Positions 1 to 10,042 of a stretch of DNA of 64,000 nucleotides are shown here, one piece after another. Origin of the DNA: Nephrocerus scutellatus (Eukaryota > Arthropoda > Insecta > Diptera > Pipunculidae); the NCBI GenBank assembly GCA_947095585.1, contig OX352765.1:25202254-25266253 (forward strand), read 5' to 3'. The position numbers were made by a program, and so were the translations under genes. Numbering within the stretch: position 1 is the first letter of the stretch; every line of letters starts with the position of its first letter. The notes under the pieces were generated by a model, which was not told the DNA's origin, did not search any database, and was given only the letters and a program-made list of their open reading frames with translations.

Positions 1-19
1 GCGGGATATCAGGAACGCC

Positions 20-290
20 TTCTGAGGTTCAACTCTCCAGCACGTGTGGAAGGTGGTTAAAAAACAAGTCGGACCTATTCCAAAGATTACGCAACTTTAC
101 ACGCATCACATGCGCTACATGCGACTCGCGACACTAGTCATACGCGAGATCTCAGAAATGGCCCTTAACACTGAGCTGCTCGTAAAATTTCAGCTCTCTA
201 GGCCGTGTGGGTGGTGGTTAAAAAGGACCTCAAATAAGTCGATAAAACCGACAGGCAGGAAAAGTCAAGTTAAATAAAAGTTTTTTAAAA
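20..290 (+). repeat. Satellite-like tandem repeat, family S
   Basis: About one and a half monomers are visible. A block around 30-72 (CTCTCCAGCACGTGTGGAAG, then GGTTAAAAAACAAGTCG) recurs at 190-245 as GCTCTCTAGGCCGTGTGG, then GGTTAAAAAGGACCTC, giving a spacing near 160 bp. Between them lies a CACGCG-like stretch with several CATCACATGCG / GACTCGCGACAC motifs and the phrase CGAGATCTCAGAAATGGCCC. The same monomer is found at 46075-46570 in the same orientation and at 14040-14545 inverted. The open frame across it is a consequence of the repeat and is not a gene. Confidence 0.75.
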
Positions 291-479
291 AGATAAAAAA
301 ATCGGTCGACTCGAACCATATTCAATAGATGGGCAGTCCACTACGTATACATTTAACATTGTATTAAGGGTAATAAATATTTTTCACACGACCATAGACG
401 AAAGTAACTGTTTCCTACGCTATATTCTACCCTTGAAAGTAGGCATTATCCACACTAGTGTGTTTACATAGAAAGGACA

Positions 480-612
480 GAAATAGGGCATGCATTTTAA
501 ATGCCTGCGGATAATAGTGATGCAGAAAAACTAAGCTTGGCAGAGCCTTCCACATTTCGTGTTCTAAGATTGAAGAACGAACCTCTAAACGTCCGAATAT
601 AGTCTCTAGATA
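480..612 (-). pseudogene. 3' scrap of a jockey-superfamily element
   Basis: The stretch with CTTGGCAGAGCCTTCCACAT and GAAGAACGAACCTCTAAACG closely matches 12820-12900, which is the C-terminal end of a longer relic in the same orientation. Read on the minus strand it resembles the tail of an open frame after the reverse transcriptase (an R.WN.LPS-like phrase). It is about 130 bp, frame-shifted, and has no other part of the element beside it. Confidence 0.55.
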
Positions 613-804
613 TTATAAACATTTGTTCTAATGTGGAAAACATACTCAAGCATTTTGTTGTATTTTAACACTAACTCATTCACTCGAAAGGCTTAACAAG
701 TATTTGCATGCATCACGTATGACAAAACTGTTTCAACGAAAAGCTGCGTTCTCTTCAATGGGAAAAATGATCCGAGACTCTAATATATCGGCGAGAGAAA
801 CAAT

Positions 805-945
805 CCTCTATAAGTTCTTATGTAGATGATGTTGTCATCATTGGTAGAAACCTGTACAAGAAGCTTTCTTTCAAATCCACTGGGTAGCGGCGAAATCTTG
901 GGCTGCACACAAATTAGAGCCAAAAAAAATCATGGTGGCCACGTT
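805..945 (+). pseudogene. Reverse transcriptase active-site fragment
   Basis: The frame TCTTATGTAGATGATGTTGT reads SYVDDVVIIGRN, the catalytic box of a non-LTR reverse transcriptase, with V in place of the usual A. After a frame change the text EAFFQIHWVAAKSW...KKIMVAT continues the palm/thumb as seen in RTE-like elements. Only about 140 bp remain and stop codons lie on both sides. I infer an RTE-like origin from the order of motifs; too little is left for a firm class. Confidence 0.5.
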
Positions 946-1242
946 TGAGCCATTCTACATTTTTGACTTTTAAGTGATAGGAATTTTTCATCTAGCGGTT
1001 TTTCATTTTCCTAAAGGGGTTGGTTTATAGGAAATAATTAAGCCTTTTGATTGATTTTTAGGACAACAAAATGTTGCCCTTCTACACTTAATTCGTTTTT
1101 GGGAGATGCATAAGCTCTAGCTGTTGTTGAAGGTTGATTTCAATAACGAAATAAATAATAGGAGCTTGCGAGACATCCTATGCCAAAAACTTAACTCAGC
1201 CGGAGTTGGAATAAAGGATGCAGACTCAAAAATTTTCGTAAA

Positions 1243-1285
1243 TAAAAAAACAATTTTCATGTAAATTCTCTAATAACCAAAAGTA
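1243..1285 (+). repeat. Left-end scrap of DINE/Helentron-like repeat
   Basis: The string AATTTTCATGTAAATTCTCT matches the left terminus of the repeat at 10777-11046 and the one at 42035. No right end is found nearby, so this is a terminal fragment only. Confidence 0.4.
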
Positions 1286-1445
1286 TACTGAATTTCACTA
1301 TAAATACTGAAAAATAAAAACACATGCGAAGCCCTGCAGCCCAACCACAAAACAACCACAATCGTAAAGCAACGCACCAGCGCACAAAGAACATGGTCAT
1401 TATAGTATGACATGAAGCAAAAAAAAGGTTATTAAATTTTTTTGT

Positions 1446-1455
1446 TTTATTTATT
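1446..1455 (-). terminator. Poly(A) signal of the cuticle gene
   Basis: On the minus strand, two overlapping AATAAA hexamers (AATAAATAAAA) lie about 60 nt after the stop codon of the cuticle gene, the expected place for 3' end formation. Confidence 0.65.
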
Positions 1456-1512
1456 TTTAAATGAAGAAACTAAAAAAAAAACAAACAATTAACTTATATT
1501 ATAGGTACTCTA

Positions 1513-2649
1513 TTAATATCCATAATGGGCACCAAATCCATCGAATGTAACATGAGCAACGGTTTCAGCTGGTGAGTAGTGAACAGTTTGGGTAGATCCA
1601 TAAGCGGAAACGCCAGGAGCACTATGAGCATAGGTTGAGGCAGCTGGTCCATGGTTGTATGTAGTGGTGGCTACTGGAGCAACATGAGCATATGTGGAGG
1701 CTACTGGTCCATGGTTGTATGTAGTTGTGGTGGTAACTGGAGCAACATGTGCATAGGTTGAGTCAGCCGGTCCATGGGTGTGTGTAGTGGTGGTGGCTAC
1801 TGGAGCAACATGAGCATATGTGGAGGCTACTGGTCCATGGTTGTATGTAGTTGTGGTGGTAACTGGAGCAACATGTGCATAGGTTGAGTCAGCCGGTCCA
1901 TGGTTGTATGTAGTGGTGGTGGCAACTGGAGCAGCATGAGCATAGGTGGAGGCAGCCGGTCCATATTTGTATGTAGTGGTGGCAACTGGAACACTATGAG
2001 CATAGGTGGAGGCTACTGAAGGTCCATGATTGTATGTGGTGGTAGTAACTGGAGCAACATGAGCATAGGTGGAGGCCACTGGTCCATGGTTGTATGTAGT
2101 GCTGGTAACTGGAACACTATGAGCATAGGTGGAGGGTACTGATGATCCATGATTGTATGTAATGGTAGTAACTGGAGCAACATGTTTGTAGACTGGAGCT
2201 GAAGCAACATAGCTTACATTTGGATTGGCATGAGTATAGACTGGTGCAGCAGCTGGAGCTGGTGCTGGTGTTGATAATGTTTGAGTGTAAACAGATGAAG
2301 GTGCGTGACTGTAGACAGCTGCGGCTGGTGCATAGGCGTGGGTGTAAACGGCAGCAGTTGGGTATGCAGTTGGTGCAGCAGCATAAGCAATAGTCTTCGT
2401 GAGATAGCTAGGCGTGTAAACGTTGTTGTTGATGCGGGTGTCTTCCTTGCGAACGCTCGAGTATGGAGTATCAATGGCCTTCGAGTATTGGGAAACGGTT
2501 CCGGCCAATGAGCGAACTACATTGTGCTGAGTAGAAGCGACAGCGTCTGTTGCTGGATTAACAGTGTAGGTGTGTGTCAGTGGAGCAACGATATTGCCAG
2601 CATTGGCCACAGCCAACAAAGTGAAAAGAGCAACGAATTTGAATGCCAT
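1513..2649 (-). CDS. Cuticular protein, retinin-like (CPLCA) family
   Basis: This 378-residue secreted structural protein of the insect cuticle is the one clear host gene here. Residues 1-17 (MAFKFVALFTLLAVANA) form a signal peptide followed by Gly. Residues ~44-80 carry the retinin-like signature: VVRSLAGTVSQYSKAID followed by TPYSSVRKEDTRI. Residues ~85-150 are rich in Ala, Pro, Tyr and His (YTHA, YSHA). Residues ~165-350 are nine copies of a 19-22 residue unit with the core STYAH..PV..TTYNHGP. The C-terminus HVTFDGFGAHYGY is the usual ending of this family. Family members are normally about 100-200 residues, so the repeat array accounts for the extra length. The start is a true ATG with a strong signal peptide directly after it. 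No intron is needed. The ORFs in other frames here are shadows of the repeats. Confidence 0.93.
   Translation of the reverse strand: MAFKFVALFTLLAVANAGNIVAPLTHTYTVNPATDAVASTQHNVVRSLAGTVSQYSKAIDTPYSSVRKEDTRINNNVYTPSYLTKTIAYAAAPTAYPTAAVYTHAYAPAAAVYSHAPSSVYTQTLSTPAPAPAAAPVYTHANPNVSYVASAPVYKHVAPVTTITYNHGSSVPSTYAHSVPVTSTTYNHGPVASTYAHVAPVTTTTYNHGPSVASTYAHSVPVATTTYKYGPAASTYAHAAPVATTTTYNHGPADSTYAHVAPVTTTTTYNHGPVASTYAHVAPVATTTTHTHGPADSTYAHVAPVTTTTTYNHGPVASTYAHVAPVATTTYNHGPAASTYAHSAPGVSAYGSTQTVHYSPAETVAHVTFDGFGAHYGY
1640..2190 (-). repeat. Coding tandem repeats in the cuticle gene
   Basis: Nine imperfect units of 57-66 bp encode STYAH..PV..TTYNHGP. The stretch 1681-1806 and the next 126 bp (1807-1932) are almost identical, showing a recent doubling of a two-unit (42-residue) block. 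Older units differ in THR/ALA runs, spacer residues (AAS, ADS, VAS) and length. Confidence 0.9.
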
Positions 2650-2713
2650 TTTTAGGTTGGAGTTTTTGTTGCTGTTTTCGTTAAACTTGTTAATTGTGAT
2701 GAGATCGAAATGG

Positions 2714-2751
2714 AACTGATATCGAGTTTGCTAATTCCGTCTCTTTATATA
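2714..2751 (-). promoter_or_regulatory. Core promoter (TATA box + initiator) of the cuticle gene
   Basis: On the minus strand TATATAAA (2751-2744) is followed by ATCAGTT (2720-2714), a perfect match to the arthropod initiator TCAGTY. With +1 at 2717 the TATAAA core lies at about -32. The implied 5' UTR is about 67 nt and ends CCTAAAAATGG. Spacing and motifs fit a strong, developmentally regulated cuticle gene. Confidence 0.7.
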
Positions 2752-2759
2752 TGATTATC

Positions 2760-4685
2760 AGAGGTACCATGTATGTACATACATAAATGATGGTGGTAGT
2801 GTTTTAATTTTACGGACTTTCTAATGCGTGTCATTCGCAAAATGTTGGTTAAGGTGTGTTTTCGTAATTTGATCATAAAACATATATTCGTTTTCGGTTA
2901 TTAGGTAAGATAATTCCAATCTGATTTCATGTATTTTTTTCTTTTTCTATTATTTCTTTTTTGAATATTAATTAAGAAGTTAAAATAAGTAACCGCGTCA
3001 AGATCTTTTTAGTAAATATAAGGTTCCTAACAGCAAATGGGTAACCAAATTCAGCAAATTTTAAATTTTGTATCAATCTCAATCATCATCACATCCAGTC
3101 TCATCCAGTCAACATGAAAATACCTCCTTGCTGTATGCTGGTTGTTGGGTATGGTCGCACAATGGTTTACGAAACAATAAATGCAAACAACCTTGAAATT
3201 AAAAATTAAATTTTAATCTTATTCCTAACAAGGGATAATATAAGAAGCACAGCTTGAGGGACCTGCGGGAGAAGGAAGCACGAAACATTATTCATGGCGA
3301 ATGCGCGAGAGAGCTTTTGGAGGAAATTGCCTGCTGCTAACTGTAAACCTTGATGGTAGTTGTTCTCGCCAGGATTGTGTATCGCCGATGGAATGTTATT
3401 CAGTCCGGTTCGTTGAGAGGAGAGCAACCAAAAAATGCAAACAAACAAACGCATCAAAGGGCCATTCATATCAGCTGAAAGGGTCGTTTCAATTACGTGC
3501 CTAAAACATGATGACCTAGTTTCCTGCAGGTCCCCACCATCAGCTTCAGCTATCGTTAGGTTTCCGCATTCAAAGGACTCTAAATAAAGCCAACTACAGG
3601 TGCGGTTGTTGTTGGGTTGCAATTGTCCTTGAGCCAGCGCTCTCAATATGTAGATGTTGATGTTTTGATATAAAATTCTTTAAGCTTGCATATTAAAAGG
3701 CAATTTATATTTTTCTATGTCCTGCATCGCAGGATGCAAATTACATTGAAACGATGACAACACAACACAGTAACAAACGTTCGTTGGTTGTGTGTAGATA
3801 GTTGTGTCTGGATGCACAACATCCGCCAAACTTATAGGCGCTGTGGGATGAATCTCATATTTTAATTACAGTTACAATTTCACAGACAGGATATGTTGTT
3901 AATTACGTTGAAACTGTGCAACTGGACTGGCATATAAACGACATAGACACGTCTGCCAGTCATTGGCACTTGCTCTTCGCTTGTTTAAACGTTGGCTACT
4001 GTGGCTCTCGAGTTGGATGACACCTCACTCGAGCGCCTTTGGAAATACCAATTGGAATATTGTATCGTTTCTGTGCTAAGGCGGTGGGTTGCAGTGCAAT
4101 TAAGGAGATGATTGTACACTCAAAATTATTTTTTTTAACTTTTAGTTAAAGAAAAAAAAATACAAAAGAAATTAATATATTGAATGGAACTCTAATCCTT
4201 AAAAGTGGCATGAAAACGAAAGCTGTTTTGGTAATCATCCAGCAAACTACAGAAGCTCTCTTATTTCAAAGGAGTATCGAGAAGAGAAATAATTGGCAAA
4301 TAGATACCAAAAAATATCAGCTGCGAAAAGTCCCAAAAGCAAAGAAACTGAAGAATTGTTTTATTGCTATTTACTCCCAAATAGATCAAAATTCCCGAAA
4401 AAAATAGGAATAGGAAGAAGAGTTAAAGAAATGCTTACACTTATTCTATAAAAAAAAATTAAATGCAGTTCCTTAGTAAGCGCATTACTTGAGAACGGGC
4501 GGACTGATTTGACGCGTGATTTGTGATGGGGCAGCCGGGATACGCTTGGTATTTCCGCTCGTTCTCAATAGACTTGAAGAAAGTGTTATATAAAATCAAG
4601 GTTAGCAGTAATATCCAATATCATTTATACCAATAATGGCGCAAGACGAAAATTGCTAAGGAAAATTTTTCGCAAGCTATTGAAT
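2760..4685. other. Non-coding stretch upstream of the cuticle gene
   Basis: AT-rich sequence without a credible gene. A 146-codon minus-strand frame at 3206-3646 has no recognisable domain, biased composition or signal peptide, and I do not accept it. Regulatory DNA of the cuticle gene may lie in the first kilobase but I see no specific site. Confidence 0.5.
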
Positions 4686-4687
4686 GG

Positions 4688-4808
4688 TAGAACTGGGAAT
4701 AAATTTTGTGGTGATGGAGACCTGTCGAATTTGGATATATGTACGATAAAGATGACCAATATTATAGGTCGTGTTTTAATTAAATTGAAAGTCTTCAAGT
4801 AACAATAT
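4688..4808. repeat. Left copy of a ~120 bp direct repeat flanking an RTE relic
   Basis: The sequence from GGGAATAAATTTTGTGGTG to TCTTCAAGTAACAATATTAT is repeated in direct orientation at 6721-6838 with about 10 differences in 117 bases. The two copies bracket the minus-strand retroelement relic, as a very long target-site duplication would. Confidence 0.8.
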
Positions 4809-4811
4809 TAT

Positions 4812-6560
4812 CGTAGCCATATTTAGCGTCCTGCAAAAAATCTCTCCACCAGTCTCGATTTCGAGCCTATGTTATCCAGTTTGGTCTACGCCATCCTTCC
4901 AGCGTAGGCTTGGCCAACCTCGCTGTCGTTTTCCAAAAATCCTAACACAAAAGACTTTCCTAGCAGGATCCTCTTCGCTCATGCGAACTAGGTGTCCTGC
5001 CCACCGGAGCCTACAGAGCTTAATTCTCTTCAAGATTTCGACATTGCTGTAATGCTCATAGATCTCATCATTATAGAGGCTACGAAATCGTCCTTCCTCA
5101 CATAAAATAAATTGTGTATTTAAAAATTTATTATTTAATATTAGTCCAGTAAATAATGGATATCAATGAATAAATCCTGCTATAATTGCAAATACAGCTC
5201 CAACAATTATTCGTAAGACTCGAACACGGATAATAGGTCAGAATACTTTTTGCTAAGCACCCAAGTATCGGATCCATATGTAAGTACTGGTACGACCATT
5301 GTCTTTTATACCAGCAGCTTGGAGGTTACGGTTAAGTTTCTGGAGTGAAGAGTGACCGACTATAGTAGGACTAGGTAGGTTTGTTGTCTTTAACCAACCG
5401 TGAGCGTATTTCTGGTTTCATGCTGTTGTCGGCTGCAACAGTTGACCCGAGATAACTAAAGGGTTGCACTACTTCAAATTCGCGCTCCTGTTTTTAATAG
5501 CGGGACCAATGTCGGATCTTCTACTCGAAGACGTGGACGCCCCAGGTTTCGTGCCGCCTGATCGATCTGGATGAAAGCTCCCCGTACAGATCTTGGGTTT
5601 CTACCAACGATGTCAATATCGTCTGCGTAAGCCAGTATCTGAATGGACTTAGAACATTGGTCATGGTCAACCTACATAGTCGTGTCAGTTTATTTGGGAT
5701 GCCAAATTCTCTCATGGCTTTATAAAGTTCTACTCTGGGTATCTATCATAGGAGTCTTTAAAGTCTATAAAAAAAATTGTGTAGTGACTTTTGAAACTCT
5801 TGATATTTTTACATCACCTGCCTAATTGTGTAAATCTGATCAGTTGTTGATTTGCCTTCAATGAAGCCAGACTGGTATGGACCAATTATGACTTTAGCGT
5901 ATGAGGCTATCCTGTCCTGATAAGAGGATAAAATCTTATATGCGGTACTCAACAACGTTATACCACGATAATTGCTGCATTTTGTGATATCTCCCTTCTT
6001 ATGTATGGGGCCTCTTCGCCAGTGTTCTGGCATAGCTTCTTCCTCCCATACTTGCACTATTATTTCATGAATTGCTTGGTGTAATGTGGGGCCTCCTATT
6101 TTTGTCAGTTCCGCTGGGATCCCATCATATCCCGGGGTCTTATTATTTTTGAGCCGATTTATCGCTCTGCTAACTTCGTCGGCAGTAACGTATGATCTTC
6201 GGTCATTGGTGGAGCCTCCAATTCCCCAGTTACCTGGCCATTTAGCAACTCATGAAAGAGCTCTTACCATCGCCCTAAGATGCCTTTAAGAGTGGCGATC
6301 AAATTACCATCATTTTCCTTGCAGACGTTGGCACCTCGGTACGTTTGTACCGTCATCAGGTTCGGATTGTGGCGGCAGTCTATCAACACGTGGTCTATCT
6401 GGTTGCGAGTGGCTCCATCAGGTTATTGGCCTTGCGCCATCCTTTGAAGGGACTGACCCGATCATTCACCTTTTCCTGTATTGGGGGAAAATGATCGGCG
6501 GCCACCACGTGGAGGTTTGATCGCACTTCCACCAGTCAGAGATAGCTATGGCCTCTTGCA
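4812..6560 (-). pseudogene. RTE-like non-LTR retrotransposon, 5'-truncated relic
   Basis: Reading down from 6560 on the minus strand: end of the endonuclease domain (TRNQIDHVLIDCRHNPN near 6400), the linker (LEAPPMTEDHT), the RT fingers (MPEHWRRGPIHKKGD and CSNYRGITLLSTAYKIL, 6030-5920), YQSGFIEGKSTTDQI, then the palm (MREFGIPNKLTRLCRLTM near 5700), the catalytic box AYADDIDIVGRN (near 5620) and the C-terminal YKTMVVPVLTYGSDTW (near 5280). Many stops and frameshifts make it dead. Cousins in this window lie at 16510, 31641, 32160, 38265, 43830 and 45700. The class is the one often mislabelled craniofacial development protein 2-like; RTE is my best placing. A mitochondrial fragment interrupts it at 5106-5200. 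Confidence 0.8.
5106..5200 (-). other. cox1 (fragment): Nuclear insertion of mitochondrial cox1 DNA (NUMT)
   Basis: On the minus strand this ~95 bp reads, with the invertebrate mitochondrial code, GAVFAIMAGFIHWYPLFTG, then LMLNNKFLNTQFIL. This is a conserved stretch of cytochrome c oxidase subunit I. The Trp in HWY is written TGA and Met is written ATA, which is diagnostic of mitochondrial DNA. The flanks are RTE sequence: CCTTCCTCACATA on one side and AATTATTCGTAAG on the other. The related copy at 44075-44110 shows the uninterrupted version, so about 8 bp of the element were replaced. A short shared CAACAATT at one junction suggests repair by end joining. Confidence 0.88.
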
Positions 6561-6720
6561 ATTCTGATGCATTTTATGTTATTCCCCCTATTCTGCTGAC
6601 GGCTGACCGCCGTTATGTATATACTATACACCCTATTATTTATACGTGTACTTTAGTCAATACAAATTAATATTAATATTTATATAATTATATGATGTCA
6701 CCCTTAACCAGATATTTAAC
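6561..6720. other. AT-rich spacer at the 5' side of the RTE relic
   Basis: Very AT-rich sequence with ATTAATATT-like runs between the last recognisable element sequence and the right-hand direct repeat. No gene seen. Confidence 0.4.
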
Positions 6721-6838
6721 GGGGAATGACTTTTGTGGTGATGGAGAGCTGTCGAGTTTGGATATTTATACGATAAAGATGACCAGTATTATAGGTCATG
6801 TTTTAATTAAATTGAAGGTCTTCAAGTAAGAATATTAT
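6721..6838. repeat. Right copy of the ~120 bp direct repeat
   Basis: Partner of 4688-4808 in direct orientation, about 91% identical by eye (GGGAATGACTTTTGTGGTG to CTTCAAGTAAGAATATTAT). Confidence 0.8.
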
Positions 6839-6839
6839 T

Positions 6840-7345
6840 GTTAGTAAAAGCTAAAACCTGTTTGGACACCATCCACTTATGAAGATGCAAAACCTAATGA
6901 ATGCCCAAATAATTCAACTATTAAAAAATTGGATTGGTAAAAGCCCCATGGTATCTGTACTTACAAACTAGGCTCTCATTTATGTGCAGCCAAAACATTC
7001 GCTTCGCTCACTTGATATGGAGAGCGCTTCTTGTATATTGATTTTCTTGATTATCTACCAATGATGACTTCTCCAGACTTCTGGCATAACATATTTTCTC
7101 TAATACGTGCACTAAGAGTTAATGAATTGCTTTGGTAAGTCGGTCCCTCCAGACATAATCAACTCCGCTGAGATGACATCTGATATTCGCAGATATGGCA
7201 TGGTAGAGAAGGTATTATAAGTGGAGTTATACACCCACACTGGTAACCAGCACCACCACATTGTCTCTTGATTTTAATTGACTTTAACCTTCAATAAATA
7301 GAAAAAAAAAATAAATCTCTTAAAAAAAGAACTGGAAAAAACCTG
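6840..7345. other. Spacer without recognisable gene
   Basis: No coding signal. A stretch near 7065-7200 (ACTTCTCCAGACTTCTGGCATAACATA, split for length) faintly resembles the linker region of the RTE relic but is too decayed to call. Confidence 0.35.
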
Positions 7346-7349
7346 CAGT

Positions 7350-7646
7350 CTAATAATAATAATAATGTTCGGCGCGACAGACCATTGCGGTCCAAGGCCT
7401 AGCTTCTTGCGACCATTTGTGTTGCGCATGTATATTTTTGGACACAAATGGAAGGGACCTACAATTTAAGGCCGGATCCGAACGGCGAATTGAGAAGCTT
7501 TTTGTGACAAGTTATTACTCTCGGAACGTTTGTCACCCATTCGCGAGAGGTGGGACACCGTGAAATATACATTTGGTCTTACTGGGATTCGAACCACGAA
7601 CCTCCTGCTCAGTAGCCACACGCAATTCCACTGAGCCACGGCGCCT
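7350..7646 (-). mobile_element. tRNA-derived SINE, full-length copy
   Basis: On the minus strand the element starts GGCGCCGTGGCTCAGTGG, containing a polymerase III A box (TGGCTCAGTGG), and 40 nt later a B box (GGTTCGAATCC). A ~210 bp non-tRNA body follows (CCCACCTCTCGCGA, AATAACTTGTCAC, CCATTTGTGT, ACCGCAATGGTCTGTCGCGCC) and a 3' tail of ATT repeats. It transcribes from its internal promoter and would depend on a partner LINE. The whole insert lies between a 13 bp inverted pair, AGTCTAATAATAA at 7347 and TTATTATTAGACT at 7648. Other copies: 12307, 29745, 35857, 37800. Confidence 0.88.
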
Positions 7647-7660
7647 GTTATTATTAGACT

Positions 7661-8790
7661 TTAATATTTTTAAATTAAAATTTTTTCTATTAAGTTTATT
7701 AGAACTATCAGAACTATATAATAAAACTTTAAAACTCACTACAATATTTTCTACAGTGCCTACGTATTATCATCTGGAGAATTTCTAATACTCGTACAAC
7801 AGGATTCAACAGAGCCCAAAATATGCTTCAATGTTAACCATAATTCGTCTATTTTGTGCTTAGAGCATAAGTGAACGAGACGAAAGTGGTTATGGAAATC
7901 AACAACCCCCGCACCGCAACCATACCCAGATGACCCTATCAGAACACCCATATGACCAAAAGGCAACTTGACTTGCACTGTTCGTCGGCATCAGCCAGAC
8001 GAAGACGGACGCCAAACATCGGACATCGAACACACAAGTATGTAGATGCTGCCTGATGCTGCGTTGTCAAATGACCCCCAGGGATGCAGCTTTGATTTAT
8101 GACTTATTATGTCTTATGTCCTTTCATAATTTAATTACGTTTGGCATTTTTGTGAGGATTAATTCAGTTTATAACGAATGCGAGTGCATTGTGCTGCAGG
8201 ACACCGATGCATGCGTTGCATATTCAAGTGGAACGTTTGCATTTGGATCTTTGTAAAAGTGAGAGCATGTGTGTGTGTTTGCTTGCATATATATGTAGTC
8301 CCACACATATCAGTATACAATGCAATGTAATTTAAAGTGAAATTAGTTTACAATTGCAAATTGCGAACAATGCAAAACGCATTTTGTCAGTCGACAATGG
8401 GTTGATGTTGTATGATGCAGTGCGGTCAGTCCACAGGACGGAAGGAAACAACACTTCTGATATTGCACACCAACAACCAAAGCATATGCCATTGAAATGA
8501 ATTATTAAACAATTGTCACGCTTCCATGTTAATAAATAGCCAATGTGCTAATCTGATTAATGTGAAGACGTAAAGCGCACCATCGGATCAATTATTGAAT
8601 CTTTGTCAACATTTTGAAGAAATTATTTGTCAATCACTTTGCTTCTAAGGATTTCATGTCTTCATTCAAATTAGTTCTTATGGGACTTGAGATGTTTTTT
8701 TTTTGTAAAAAGGATGTGTACCAAAACAGGAATAAAGAAGGAATGGTGGTTTTTTGTCGGTCAACTCCAACTGATAAATTATCTAGACAT
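7661..8790. other. Unique-looking non-coding sequence
   Basis: No gene or element recognised. A short TG-rich run (8265-8300) is the only low-complexity feature. Confidence 0.4.
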
Positions 8791-8794
8791 TAAT

Positions 8795-8965
8795 TCCCGC
8801 CTTAGTGCTTTTATCTTTAAGATTGAATGCTTACCACATATCCGATGGTGTTCCTCAAGGCTCTGTTTTGTCTCCGACACTCTTTCTCATTTTCATTAAT
8901 GGTCTCCGATCGTACTTTCAGCTTTTCATATGAGTTCAGACTTTCTGCACGGTGCTTTTCTTTGC
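8795..8965 (+). pseudogene. Jockey-superfamily RT fragment (family B)
   Basis: The frame through 8846 reads DGVPQGSVLSPTLFLIFING, the conserved box before the catalytic YADD of jockey-type reverse transcriptases. The nucleotide sequence is close to 34060-34100, so it belongs to the same family as the relics at 12750-14000 and 33400-34690. About 170 bp remain and the frame breaks on both sides. Confidence 0.65.
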
Positions 8966-10040
8966 ACGTTGAACTTGAACAACAACGTATGTTAAATTCT
9001 GACCTTTTGATCGTATAATAATTTCAAAAGTTAAAAAACGAAGTGAGCAATCACAAGGAAAACATAACGTTGTAAAGGTTCTAGTTAATAAGGTGACTGC
9101 TGAAAACATTAGTTCTAAGGACAATTATTTTTTGCTTTAATTTATAAATTTATAGTACTACAACGTAACGAGTTCTAATTACTGTTCAAATTCATAGGAC
9201 AAAACTGCCTAGATTTACATAACACCTTTGCTAAATAAAGCTTAATCCATCTGACAACAAAAATGATGTCAATGTCCCCTTGGACACATAACAAAATTCA
9301 CATTTTGAAAAAGTTTCAATTTTCAACTTTATCTTCATTTTTATTGCACCCAATGGACGTTGTCAGTTGTGCGGTGTGGTATTCCGTAGCCAATCATCTT
9401 ATGTGAGCAGAAATATTCTTTATATCAATTTTGTTGCATTCGAATTACAAATGATAGCCAAGCATAAGTCAGTAAAAGAATTTGAGAGGCGTATATCCTT
9501 TAATAGCATGCCAAGGGACTGCTATGAAGATCATATGAAATGGATGAAAAGCACCAAGCTACGTAATGCCCTCATCGTCTGCTTCACATAAACGTTTCCG
9601 AGGCCAAAGGTAATGGAATGGCAAAGGACATTTAAAATGCGATATGAAACAAGAGATAAAAGTTGTTACAAAAATTTATAGCGTCAACCAGCAGATGTCG
9701 CGCAGAGCTCCCCTAAAAGTTGCAGCTTCTTGTTGCGGGTTATTTTATTAACCTCATTATACGATAAGGAATTGGACTTGATGTTGAGTGCACAATAACA
9801 GTTAAGGGCATTCGCTGGTTTATGGTGTCAAGAAAGTCAACCATCAGTACCAGCGAGTAAATGTTGTAAGAAATTTAAGAACGCATTAGAAACATTATGA
9901 TTTTATCTTTTCATTACAGTGCAGGAGAGAGAATGATAATGGAGGTGGCAAAATGTACCATAATGGATGGCATCAAAACCAGCAGAAGCTGACGCTTAAA
10001 GTAAATAATTTCCTTGAATAGAAATCAGTTGAGCGAAAGG
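8966..10040. other. Non-coding stretch
   Basis: AT-rich sequence; a 74-codon plus-strand frame at 9367-9591 has no known domain and an unlikely start. No element ends seen. Confidence 0.4.
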
Positions 10041-10042
10041 TG

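Noticed and set aside
2013..2511. Additional ORFs in other frames of the cuticle gene
   Set aside because: They are shadows of the tandem repeats; period and bias follow the main frame.
3206..3646. 146-codon minus-strand ORF as a gene
   Set aside because: No domain, signal peptide or compositional support; no promoter or poly(A) signal recognised; likely chance.
7350..7646. Functional tRNA gene (A and B boxes)
   Set aside because: The acceptor stem does not close, a long non-tRNA body follows and the same sequence recurs; it is a SINE. The same applies at 12307 and 35857.
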